Source: Flavobacterium hiemivividum (GTDB lineage: Bacteria > Bacteroidota > Bacteroidia > Flavobacteriales > Flavobacteriaceae). From it: a stretch of DNA of 64,000 bases. Both the position numbers and the translations under genes were made by a program. Below, piece after piece: positions 52,739 through 60,096 of this stretch; positions within the stretch are counted from its first letter, which is position 1; each line of letters begins with the position of its first letter. The DNA lies in assembly GCF_004349145.1 (NCBI RefSeq), contig NZ_SMFO01000001.1, forward strand, positions 855,164-919,163, written 5' to 3'. The notes below the pieces were generated by a model. It saw only the letters and a program-made list of their open reading frames with translations, did not search any database and was not told where the DNA came from.

Positions 52739-54238
52739 TTATTTTATGTTTAATACATCAACTATTGTTCTGTTATCTGAAAGTCGGGGGATTTTATTCT
52801 GACCTCCTAATTTCCCTATCGATTTCATATAATCTTGAAAACCATTTTTTGCCACTTTTGTGATTACCGCTTTCTGCAGAATATTGCCTACAATCAAGTC
52901 GTCATAATATATATTTTGCTTTCTCATTGCATGATCTAGCGCTTCCTTAAAAGCAGCTTCGTCTTCTGGTTCATTTTCAAATTCAATGAACCATTCGTGA
53001 TAAGGCAAGCCTTCTAACGGACTTATTTGCGGAGCAACAGTAAACTCATTTACCCTTGCCTTTGTTCCTTCCATCGCTTCTTTTAAGGCAAATTCTACTT
53101 CCTTACCAATCACGTGTTCTCCAAAAGCAGAAATGTAATGCTTAATTCTTCCAGAAACGATAATTCGATACGGTTTTAAGGAAGTAAACTGCACGGTATC
53201 CCCAATATTATATCCCCAAAGTCCAGCATTTGTAGAAATTATCAAAACATAATTAACGCCTAATTCTACTTCTCCGATGGTATATCGCCTTGGTCCCAAG
53301 CCTTCGGCATCAGAATAAAATTCATCGCTTTTGATAAATTCATAAAATATTCCTGCATTTAAAAGCAGCAACATTCCTTTCTCCTTCTGCGAATCCTGAT
53401 AGGCAAAAAATCCCTCCGAAGCTGGAAATAACTCAATACTATCCACTTTTCGACCTATTAGATTTTCAAACTTGGCTCTGTAGGGTTCGTAGTTTACACC
53501 TCCATAAATAAATAAATTAAAGTTTTTGAAAATTTCACCTACGGTCTTGCCTCCTTTTTGCTGCAAACGCTCAAAATACATTTGAACCCAAGATGGAATT
53601 CCTGAAATTACAGTCATGTTTTTATCGAATGTCTCTTCGACAATGGCATCAATTTTAGTTTCCCAATCTTCGATACAATTAGTAGCCAAAGTGGGCATTC
53701 TATTTTTCTGCAAATACTTTGGAACAAAATGCGCTACAATTCCTGAAAGTCGGCCAAATTGTATTCCGTGTTTTTCTTCTAAAATTGGGCTTCCTTGCAG
53801 AAAAATCATTTTTCCGTCCACAAAATCCGCCTTGCCAGTTTCATGAATGTACAGTAGAATGGCATTTCGAGCTGCTTCAATATGATATGGCATCGATTCC
53901 TTAGTAAGCGGAATGTATTTTGCTCCAGAAGTTGTTCCTGATGTTTTGGCAAAATAAAGTGGTTTTCCTTTCCAAAGAATATTCTCTTCTCCTTTGACCA
54001 CTTTTTCAATATAGGGTTTTAAGTCCTCGTAATCCCTAACTGGAACTTGTTTTGCAAAATCCTCAAAAGTTTTTATTTGGTCAAAATGATGATCCATTCC
54101 AAATTGTGTCTTCTTCGCCTCTTTGATTAACGATTTAAAAACAGCTTGTTGACTCTCAACGGGATTACTTGCCCAAGCTTGGGTTTTCTTATATATTTTT
54201 TTTGCAAACAGTTTTGCTGCGGCTGATTTTACTGACAT
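52739..54238 (-). CDS. GH3 auxin-responsive-promoter family acyl ligase
   Basis: A protein of about 499 residues homologous to the plant GH3/JAR1 acyl-acid amido synthetases. It has the AMP-binding motif AKTSGTTSGAKYIPLT, the FIYGGVNYEPYRAKFE and ELFPASEGFFAY segments (the conserved YxASEG motif), and WGYNIGDTVQFTSLKPYRI followed by SGRIKHYISAFGEHV. These enzymes adenylate carboxylic acids and join them to amino acids. In Bacteroidota the substrate is unknown. Start at 54238 is preferred because MSVKSAAAKLFAKKI is the usual opening. Confidence 0.9.
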   Translation of the reverse strand: MSVKSAAAKLFAKKIYKKTQAWASNPVESQQAVFKSLIKEAKKTQFGMDHHFDQIKTFEDFAKQVPVRDYEDLKPYIEKVVKGEENILWKGKPLYFAKTSGTTSGAKYIPLTKESMPYHIEAARNAILLYIHETGKADFVDGKMIFLQGSPILEEKHGIQFGRLSGIVAHFVPKYLQKNRMPTLATNCIEDWETKIDAIVEETFDKNMTVISGIPSWVQMYFERLQQKGGKTVGEIFKNFNLFIYGGVNYEPYRAKFENLIGRKVDSIELFPASEGFFAYQDSQKEKGMLLLLNAGIFYEFIKSDEFYSDAEGLGPRRYTIGEVELGVNYVLIISTNAGLWGYNIGDTVQFTSLKPYRIIVSGRIKHYISAFGEHVIGKEVEFALKEAMEGTKARVNEFTVAPQISPLEGLPYHEWFIEFENEPEDEAAFKEALDHAMRKQNIYYDDLIVGNILQKAVITKVAKNGFQDYMKSIGKLGGQNKIPRLSDNRTIVDVLNIK

Positions 54239-54272
54239 AATTTTTGGGTTTTGCCCTAACGGCACAATGCTT

Positions 54273-54788
54273 TTATTTTTTAGAGTTTGTAGTCTTCCCT
54301 TTGGTAGCGGTTTGTTGGGAATTTTTCTCTTCTTTAGCGACTTGTTCTCTTAATTCCAATTCTTCTTCTGATGCCGATAACTTTACTTGTGGAACCACTT
54401 CCTCACTCGTGGCAAGTATCGAATCTTTGTTGAATTTTGCATATTCTAATTCGCCATTAAGAACCTTTTGAATAGATTGAATATAGGCCTCGTTTTTCTT
54501 CAATGCAATGGTTAATGAATCTGATTTTAAGGCTAATTCAGTAGCATCTCTTTTTAATTTCGAAGAGGAATATCCCGGAATAAATTCTCTTAATGGGGTA
54601 AAAGCAATAATAAAAGTAGTGACAGAGATTAAAAATATAGCTCCAATAGTCGCAACAACAAAAACATTCATTAAATTTAATTTTAAAGAAAATATTTCTT
54701 CAAAGGAATCCTCATTCAAAATAACCAATCGGTTTTTAGTGAATAATTTACTGTGAAGTTTTTTCCTTTTCAATCTTTTTCCTGACAT
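54273..54788 (-). CDS. M23-type N-terminal domain without peptidase
   Basis: A 171-residue protein with a basic cytoplasmic start (MSGKRLKRKKLHSKLFTKNR), the motif LVILNEDSFEEIFSLKLNLMNVFVV, one membrane helix (FVVATIGAIFLISVTTFIIAF), TPLREFIPGYSSSKLKRDAT and a short coiled coil. This build is the N-terminal part of many Bacteroidota M23 metallopeptidases, but here the protein ends at residue 171 with a Lys/Gln/Thr-rich tail, and no LytM domain follows before the GH3 gene. It may be a natural truncated paralog that binds the same partner. A -7 element (TATATTTG on the minus strand, 54806-54813) precedes it. Confidence 0.72.
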   Translation of the reverse strand: MSGKRLKRKKLHSKLFTKNRLVILNEDSFEEIFSLKLNLMNVFVVATIGAIFLISVTTFIIAFTPLREFIPGYSSSKLKRDATELALKSDSLTIALKKNEAYIQSIQKVLNGELEYAKFNKDSILATSEEVVPQVKLSASEEELELREQVAKEEKNSQQTATKGKTTNSKK

Positions 54789-54923
54789 ACTTTTTCTTTA
54801 TCTTACAAATATAATAATTAATGTCGACCAAAGGGCCTTGGTTAGTTACTTCGACTTAAATCCTGGAAATGATTTTCTTTTAATACACTTTTAACTATAA
54901 CTCATTTAAATAATTGAACTAAA

Positions 54924-54957
54924 TTGAATTCTTATTAAGTTATTCTATTTACCTTTG
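54924..54957 (+). promoter_or_regulatory. Promoter of tatA
   Basis: TTG (54924-54926) and TACCTTTG (54950-54957), with a 23-base spacer, fit the Bacteroidota promoter. The chosen tatA ATG at 55003 is 45 bases downstream. Confidence 0.65.
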
Positions 54958-55002
54958 TCCCAAGATTTATTACAAATTTGCTTCGGCATAAACTATTCAA
55001 TC

Positions 55003-55185
55003 ATGGGAAGATTTGGTGTTACAGAGATCCTTGTTATATTAGCAGTTGTTTTATTACTTTTTGGAGGTAAGAAAATTCCAGAATTAATGAAAGGATTAGG
55101 AAGCGGAATTAAAGAATTCAAAAATGCCGCTAAAGAAGAGCCTTCAGCTGATAAGAAAGACGAAACTGAAAACGAAAAAAAATAA
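55003..55185 (+). CDS. tatA: Sec-independent translocase subunit TatA
   Basis: A 60-residue protein with one membrane helix ([17 protein letters not shown]) and the amphipathic helix [20 protein letters not shown], the hallmark of TatA, followed by a charged tail. TatA forms the pore for folded proteins carrying twin-Arg signals. The ATG at 55003 ([10 protein letters not shown]) is right; an upstream frame adds only spacer residues and overlaps the promoter. No tatC is in the window. Confidence 0.93.
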   Translation: MGRFGVTEILVILAVVLLLFGGKKIPELMKGLGSGIKEFKNAAKEEPSADKKDETENEKK

Positions 55186-55216
55186 AAAAAGTCCCGACAT
55201 AATCGGGACTTTTTTT
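55185..55216 (+). terminator. Intrinsic terminator of tatA
   Basis: GTCCCGA pairs with TCGGGAC around a CATAA loop, with A7 before and T7 after. It starts at the tatA stop codon. A classical strong terminator. Confidence 0.92.
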
Positions 55217-55365
55217 ATGACTTTAAATAATCATCGTCAACTGAATACATCAAATATTCAATTAAAATAAGCTGATGATTTTATACTAATGATTTTTCTT
55301 ATTTTATATTTTATTTGGAAGATACTTATTACATTTACTTTATAAATATTAACTCAAATATAAAT

Positions 55366-55974
55366 ATGAAAAAGATTTTATTGTCATTAGTGGCGTTGGC
55401 TACTTTTGGATTTGTCAATGCTCAATCTAGAGACAAAGGAACTATCGAAATTACACCCAAAATTGGGATTTCTAGTTTTGCTGAACAAAACGAAGAAAAC
55501 TTTACTAATTCTAATTCAGGAGTAGAATTAGGTGTCACAGTTGATTACTATTTTAACAACAGATGGAGCTTAAGATCAGGATTAGTTGCTGACAAAATGG
55601 GAGGTAAATACCGTGATGGTCAAAGCTTTTTATATGAGGATCAATTAAATTATTTAAGTATTCCAATTAATGCCAACTGGCACTTTGGAAGTACGCGCAA
55701 ATGGAATTTAAATTTTGGATTAAGTCCTTCCTTTTTAACCAGCGCAAAGTTTAATGCAAACGGAACTACCATAAAATTACCAAAAAACGCTCTTGAATCC
55801 TTCCAGCTAGGTTTTAGTTATGGAATTGGATACAAAATTGAAATTACCGAAAAATTTGGTCTTCTAATTGACGCTCAGTTCTTCAACGGTCTAACAAATA
55901 TTAATAAAGCTACTGATGAGCGTATTCTTAATGCAGGTTATAGCTTCAACTTAGGTGGCGTTATTCAGCTATAA
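55366..55974 (+). CDS. Outer-membrane beta-barrel protein (porin family)
   Basis: A protein of about 202 residues. The signal peptide MKKILLSLVALATFGFVNAQS (start 55366) is perfect, so the upstream in-frame ATG-like start at 55315 is rejected. The mature part is a series of alternating strands (GTIEITPKIGISSFAEQ, GVELGVTVDYYFNNRWSLRSGLV, LNYLSIPINANWHFG, WNLNFGLSPSFLTS, IEITEKFGLLIDAQFF) and ends with YSFNLGGVIQL, typical of eight-strand OmpA-like or OprF-like barrels (outer membrane protein beta-barrel). Function unknown. Confidence 0.85.
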   Translation: MKKILLSLVALATFGFVNAQSRDKGTIEITPKIGISSFAEQNEENFTNSNSGVELGVTVDYYFNNRWSLRSGLVADKMGGKYRDGQSFLYEDQLNYLSIPINANWHFGSTRKWNLNFGLSPSFLTSAKFNANGTTIKLPKNALESFQLGFSYGIGYKIEITEKFGLLIDAQFFNGLTNINKATDERILNAGYSFNLGGVIQL

Positions 55975-56000
55975 AAAATATAAACAAATCAAATTACTAA

Positions 56001-56034
56001 AAAACCAGTTTCACATTATTTGAAACTGGTTTTC
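56001..56034. terminator. Bidirectional terminator
   Basis: AAAACCAGTTTCA pairs with TGAAACTGGTTTT around an eight-base loop, between the convergent outer-membrane protein and tex genes. Confidence 0.85.
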
Positions 56035-56049
56035 TTTAATATAATTCTT

Positions 56050-58173
56050 TTAAATAATCATCGTCAACTGAATCCTTTTTCTATCCTCATCGACTTCTGT
56101 CACTTTAACTTCTACATGTTGGTGTAGCCTCACAACTTCATTTACGTCGCTTACAAAGCCTGCTTTGAGCTGCGAGATATGAACTAAACCACTTTCTTTT
56201 ACTCCAATATCTACAAAACAACCAAAATTAGTAATGTTGTTGACAATTCCTGGGACAATCATTCCTGATTTTACGTCCTTAATCGATTTTACATTGGGGT
56301 CAAATTCAAAAACCTTTGCCGACTTCCTTGGGTCTAACCCTGGTTTTTCAAGCTCTTTAATGATGTCTTTTAAGGTTAGTAAACCTATTTCTGGAGTGAT
56401 GTAATTCTCTGGTTTTATTAAAGCTGTTTTTTCTTTATTAGCAATTAAATCATTAACGGTCAATTTTAAATCTTTGGCCATTTTCTCAACAATTCCGTAG
56501 GCTTCTGGATGAACAGCCGAATTATCCAACGGATTTTTAGCATTCGAAATTCTAATAAAAGCTGCACCTTGTTGGTACGCTTTTTCGCCTAAACGAGGTA
56601 CTTTTTTCAGTTGCTTTCTATTTTCGAAAGGGCCGTTTTCTGAACGATAGTTTACAATGTTTTCGGCAAGCTTCTCTCCTATTCCACTCACATAACTTAG
56701 CAAATGTTTACTAGCCGTGTTGATATTTATTCCAACGGAATTCACGCAACGAATTACCGTATTATCCAATTCTTCTTTTAATTTTGTTTGATCTACATCG
56801 TGCTGGTATTGGCCTACGCCAATAGCTTTTGGATCAATTTTTACCAATTCAGCTAGAGGATCACTTAAACGTCGCCCGATAGAAACCGAACCACGAACAG
56901 TAACATCGAAATTAGGGAATTCCTCACGGGCAATTTTAGAAGCGGAATATACAGAAGCACCTGCCTCCGAAACGATAAAAACTTGGACCGGCTTATCAAA
57001 AGCTATTTTCTTGATAAAAAATTCAGTTTCGCGGGAAGCAGTTCCGTTTCCTATCGAAATGGCATCAATTTGATAAGAATTCACCATCGAACGAATTTTT
57101 TTCATTGCCATAGCACTTTCGTTTTGAGGCGCATGCGGATAAATCGTTTCATTGTACAATAAATCCCCTTTTTCGTCCAAACAAACGATTTTACAACCAG
57201 AGCGAAATCCTGGATCAATTGCCAAAATACGTTTTTCGCCCAAAGGTGGCGCCAATAATAATTGTCCCAAATTATTAGCAAAAACCTGAATCGAATTAGC
57301 ATCAGCCTTTGCCTTTGCTTCCTGCAAAGCTTCATTAGAAATGGCAGGATTCAACAAGCGCTTATAACTGTCTTCAATAGCAAGCTGTACATGTGGAGTC
57401 GATTTATTTTGCCCTTTTAAAACTAATGCATCAATAATATCATAGGCTTCATCTAGGTCCACTTCGACTTTAAACTTAATAAAACCTTCATTTTCGGCGC
57501 GTAAAATGGCCATTAATCGATGTGAAGGCGCTTTAGTTAGCGGTTCTGACCAATCAAAATATTGATTGAATTTTTGAGCCGCTTCCTCGTCTTTTTTTGT
57601 TTTTACAACTTTGGTTGTGATCGTAGCTTTACGTTCGTACAATCGTCTCAATTGCTTTCGAACATAGCTATTTTCGTTAATCCATTCGGCTACAATATCT
57701 CGCGCTCCTTGAAGCGCTGCATCTTTATTTATGACAGTATCATTTATATATTTTGTCGATATAAAATCGACATCATCATTGTTTTGTGCCATGATGATTT
57801 TGGCCAAAGGTTCTAATCCGTTTTCACGAGCCACATCAGCTTTGGTTTTCTTCTTCTTTTTATACGGCAAGTAGAAATCTTCTAACTCTTGAAGGTCGAA
57901 ACTTTTATCAATTTTAGCAAACAAAGTTTCGTTCATCGCGCCTTGCTCCATAATTGATTTTAAAATGGCTTCTTTGCGTTTTACTACAACTTCGTACTCT
58001 TTTTGCAGCTTTGCGATATTTTCGATTTGTACTTCGTCAAGGTTTCCCGTAGTGTCTTTTCGATACCTAGAAATAAACGGAATCGTACAATCTTCTTGTA
58101 ATAATTGAACTGTTTTTTGAATGTTGATTGCTGCCGTGGCAACGAACTTGGATATGAATTGTATGTTAGTCAT
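56050..58173 (-). CDS. Tex-family RNA-binding transcription accessory protein
   Basis: A 707-residue protein with the full Tex architecture: the N-terminal helical domain (QEDCTIPFISRYRKDTTGNLDE-like LLQEDCTIPFISRYRKDTTG and LEDFYLPYKKKKKTKADVAR), the YqgF/RuvC-like domain (RILAIDPGFRSGCKIVCLDE, AISIGNGTASRETEFF), the helix-hairpin-helix region (NINTASKHLLSYVSGIGEKLA) and the C-terminal S1 domain (PGIVNNITNFGCFVDIGVKESGLVHISQL). Tex binds nucleic acid and is tied to transcription and toxin expression in other bacteria. Length is normal. Confidence 0.93.
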   Translation of the reverse strand: MTNIQFISKFVATAAINIQKTVQLLQEDCTIPFISRYRKDTTGNLDEVQIENIAKLQKEYEVVVKRKEAILKSIMEQGAMNETLFAKIDKSFDLQELEDFYLPYKKKKKTKADVARENGLEPLAKIIMAQNNDDVDFISTKYINDTVINKDAALQGARDIVAEWINENSYVRKQLRRLYERKATITTKVVKTKKDEEAAQKFNQYFDWSEPLTKAPSHRLMAILRAENEGFIKFKVEVDLDEAYDIIDALVLKGQNKSTPHVQLAIEDSYKRLLNPAISNEALQEAKAKADANSIQVFANNLGQLLLAPPLGEKRILAIDPGFRSGCKIVCLDEKGDLLYNETIYPHAPQNESAMAMKKIRSMVNSYQIDAISIGNGTASRETEFFIKKIAFDKPVQVFIVSEAGASVYSASKIAREEFPNFDVTVRGSVSIGRRLSDPLAELVKIDPKAIGVGQYQHDVDQTKLKEELDNTVIRCVNSVGININTASKHLLSYVSGIGEKLAENIVNYRSENGPFENRKQLKKVPRLGEKAYQQGAAFIRISNAKNPLDNSAVHPEAYGIVEKMAKDLKLTVNDLIANKEKTALIKPENYITPEIGLLTLKDIIKELEKPGLDPRKSAKVFEFDPNVKSIKDVKSGMIVPGIVNNITNFGCFVDIGVKESGLVHISQLKAGFVSDVNEVVRLHQHVEVKVTEVDEDRKRIQLTMII

Positions 58174-58227
58174 TTTAGTTTTTTTCGAACAGCTAAAATA
58201 ATATCTTTGAAACTTAAATTAAGTTAA

Positions 58228-58512
58228 ATGATTGTTTTATTCTACTGTTTTTTGATTGTTAATGTAATTGCTTTTATACTAATAGGCTATGATAAATATT
58301 TAGCAAAAGCCAAAAAAAGAAGAGTGTCAGAAAAAACACTTTTAGCTTTAGTTTTGATTGGAGGAACAATAGGTTCAGGACTTGCAATGCTATTTTTTAG
58401 ACATAAAACGGCAAAAAGAAGTTATCTAATGAAGTTTTGGGGAATTATTTTATTACAAATAGTAGTTTTTTACTTTTTGTATCGTTATGATTTTATAGTA
58501 ATAAAACGTTAA
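58228..58512 (+). CDS. DUF1294 small membrane protein
   Basis: A 94-residue protein with two or three hydrophobic segments. YDKYLAKAKKRRVSEKTLL followed by LIGGTIGSGLAMLFFRHKT is the DUF1294 signature (GG..G...gm..frHKt). Function unknown. It is divergent from tex with a 54-base gap and ends in a hairpin. Confidence 0.88.
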   Translation: MIVLFYCFLIVNVIAFILIGYDKYLAKAKKRRVSEKTLLALVLIGGTIGSGLAMLFFRHKTAKRSYLMKFWGIILLQIVVFYFLYRYDFIVIKR

Positions 58513-58531
58513 TTCGGTCACTAAAAAAATA

Positions 58532-58572
58532 AAAAATCGCCTAAATATCATTGAAATATTTACGCGATTTTT
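58532..58572. terminator. Bidirectional terminator
   Basis: AAAAATCGC and TAAATAT arms pair with ATATTTA and GCGATTTTT, with single unpaired C on each side. It lies between the convergent DUF1294 and rpiB genes. Confidence 0.8.
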
Positions 58573-58610
58573 ATAAGATTCTTAGATGTGATACATCTAT
58601 ATTTCAAAAA

Positions 58611-59042
58611 TTAGCAATAAGCAATTTTATTCACTCTATTTTGGTGTCTTCCACCTTCAAATTCTGTGTTTAAAAAAGTTTCCACCATTTCTAGTGCTTG
58701 TGGAATAGAAGTATAACGAGCAGGAATACTTATAATATTAGCATCATTGTGTTGACGAGCTAAAGCCGCAATCTCTTTCATCCAGCATAAAGCAGCACGT
58801 ACTTTCGAATGTTTGTTAGCACTCATTGCAATTCCATTTCCGCTTCCGCAAATAATAATTCCAAAATCAACTTTTCCTTCTGCTACATCAGTTGCAACCG
58901 GATGTGCAAAATCAGGATAATCTACACTATCACTAGAATCAGTACCGTAATTAGTTACTTCGTACCCTTTTGCTTTAAGCATGTCAACAATGGCTTTTTT
59001 ATATTCTGGACCTGCATGGTCATTTCCAATTGCTATTTTCAT
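58611..59042 (-). CDS. rpiB: Ribose-5-phosphate isomerase B
   Basis: A 143-residue enzyme of the RpiB/LacAB group that interconverts ribose-5-phosphate and ribulose-5-phosphate. It begins KIAIGNDHAGPEYKKAIVDML and contains GIIICGSGNGIAMSANKHSKVRAALC, with the catalytic Cys in CGSGNG and the phosphate-binding NDHAG. Length is normal. It borders the putative replication origin. A -7 element (TAAATTTG on the minus strand, 59068-59075) lies 26 bases upstream. Confidence 0.95.
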   Translation of the reverse strand: MKIAIGNDHAGPEYKKAIVDMLKAKGYEVTNYGTDSSDSVDYPDFAHPVATDVAEGKVDFGIIICGSGNGIAMSANKHSKVRAALCWMKEIAALARQHNDANIISIPARYTSIPQALEMVETFLNTEFEGGRHQNRVNKIAYC

Positions 59043-59336
59043 TATTTATATATTAAGTTGTGTGCTGCAAATTTACCAAAAACAATTTTGTATATCTAAA
59101 GTCTGGAATTCTTTATTTTTAAAAAATTAAAACGAAGCTAAGACTCATGTTTAATCCAACTGTAATGCTCAGATTTTGAGTAAGTTTGGCAGTTATCAAC
59201 AATTATCATTATTTCATAAAACATTGATAATCAATAAATAATTTTAAATTATTTTGTTAAAAAATAGCATTGTTAATAGTAGAACTCAATCACTTGATAT
59301 TCAGTTAACTTTAAATTAACATTGATTGTTGATAAC

Positions 59337-59366
59337 TTGAGATAGAATATTAGAACTATATTTTTG
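59337..59366 (+). promoter_or_regulatory. Promoter inside the candidate origin
   Basis: TTG (59337-59339) and TATTTTTG (59359-59366) with a 19-base spacer make a good Bacteroidota promoter pair. The TTG lies two bases after a DnaA-box-like site (59327-59335), so DnaA binding could affect it. Confidence 0.5.
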
Positions 59367-59370
59367 TAGT

Positions 59371-59505
59371 ATGGAAAAAATAAGTAATCAAAAACCCACA
59401 TTAGAAATCCTAATTTACTTTCATGAATTTTTAGAATACTTATCAATACTTAAAACTAGTTTATCAACAAATTTTAAAGAAATACTTATTTACAAATTCA
59501 AATGA
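59371..59505 (+). CDS. Possible 44-codon ORF in the origin region
   Basis: ATG at 59371 opens a 44-codon frame (MEKISNQKPTLEILIYFHEF and onward to TGA at 59503-59505) directly after a promoter-like pair, so the transcript would have almost no leader. It contains a DnaA-box-like site in frame (LSTN codons). No family is known and AT-rich sequence makes chance frames common, so this is weakly supported. Confidence 0.2.
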   Translation: MEKISNQKPTLEILIYFHEFLEYLSILKTSLSTNFKEILIYKFK

Positions 59506-59737
59506 TTTTAGTTTATCAACCATTGTTAATTAAAATCTAAAATCTCTTTAGAACTAGATATTTAAGTAAATATAACATTGTTGATAACTCCGAATAAACT
59601 ACTAAAACTTGGTTCCAATACTTTTTTTCAAATATTTATAGCCACTATTAACAAGCTATAATACCCATTAATAAATAATTTAAATTTAATTTTTCTTTTT
59701 GTTGTATTATATATGTGTTGACAACTTTAAAGAAAAA

Positions 59738-59977
59738 TTAAACAATTTTTAAATTGTTATCGTACTTCATTTCCTGTAAAATTGCTGTTACGCTAGAAAT
59801 GTCATTTGGATGAATTTTAAGTTTGATTCCGCCAAGAGCAGTTGAATACATGGGAACAATCGATGACATCAATTCATTCTGAAAATAATACTGTAAACCC
59901 TCCTGATCTAATCGATGTTTTAGAATTTCTATTTCATGGATGTAATCGAAAATGGCTATGGTGATAAATGCTTCCAT
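59738..59977 (-). CDS. DUF2007-type small signal-transduction-like protein
   Basis: A 79-residue cytoplasmic protein: FITIAIFDYIHEIEILKHRLDQEGLQYYFQNE followed by GGIKLKIHPNDISSVTAILQE. This is the DUF2007 pattern (strand, helix with E..L...GI, strand, LxVxxxDxxxAxxIL), a ferredoxin-like fold related to GlnB-like proteins. Function unknown. It lies to the right of the DnaA-box cluster and is the only minus-strand gene in this part. Confidence 0.78.
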   Translation of the reverse strand: MEAFITIAIFDYIHEIEILKHRLDQEGLQYYFQNELMSSIVPMYSTALGGIKLKIHPNDISSVTAILQEMKYDNNLKIV

Positions 59978-60096
59978 TTTTTATTGTTTTAATAAAGATA
60001 CAACTATTCTGTAAAGTTATATTTTCTTTAAATCTGTCTCTTTTTCTTCATAACTGCCTAACTATTTCGTAATTTTCGACTTTTAAGAAAAGATTT

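Larger units (their letters stand above)
59100..59735. other. Candidate replication origin (oriC) with DnaA-box cluster
   Basis: A gene-free AT-rich gap. The 9-mer TTATCAACA, close to the E. coli DnaA box TTATCCACA, occurs exactly at 59193-59201 and 59461-59469 (plus) and at 59327-59335 and 59579-59587 (minus). One-mismatch forms are at 59440-59448, 59513-59521 and 59716-59724 (minus), and TTATCAATG (two mismatches to the box) lies at 59222-59230 (minus). Long A/T runs at about 59231-59270 and 59656-59715 could serve as unwinding elements. Genes to the left (12-59 kb) are mostly on the minus strand and those right of 60 kb on the plus strand, as expected for divergent forks. No dnaA is nearby, so the call is inference from box density and orientation. 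Confidence 0.72.

Noticed and set aside
59041..59740. Intergenic gap read as a decayed gene
   Set aside because: No frame longer than 44 codons and no trace of protein similarity; the repeated TTATCAACA boxes explain it better as an origin.
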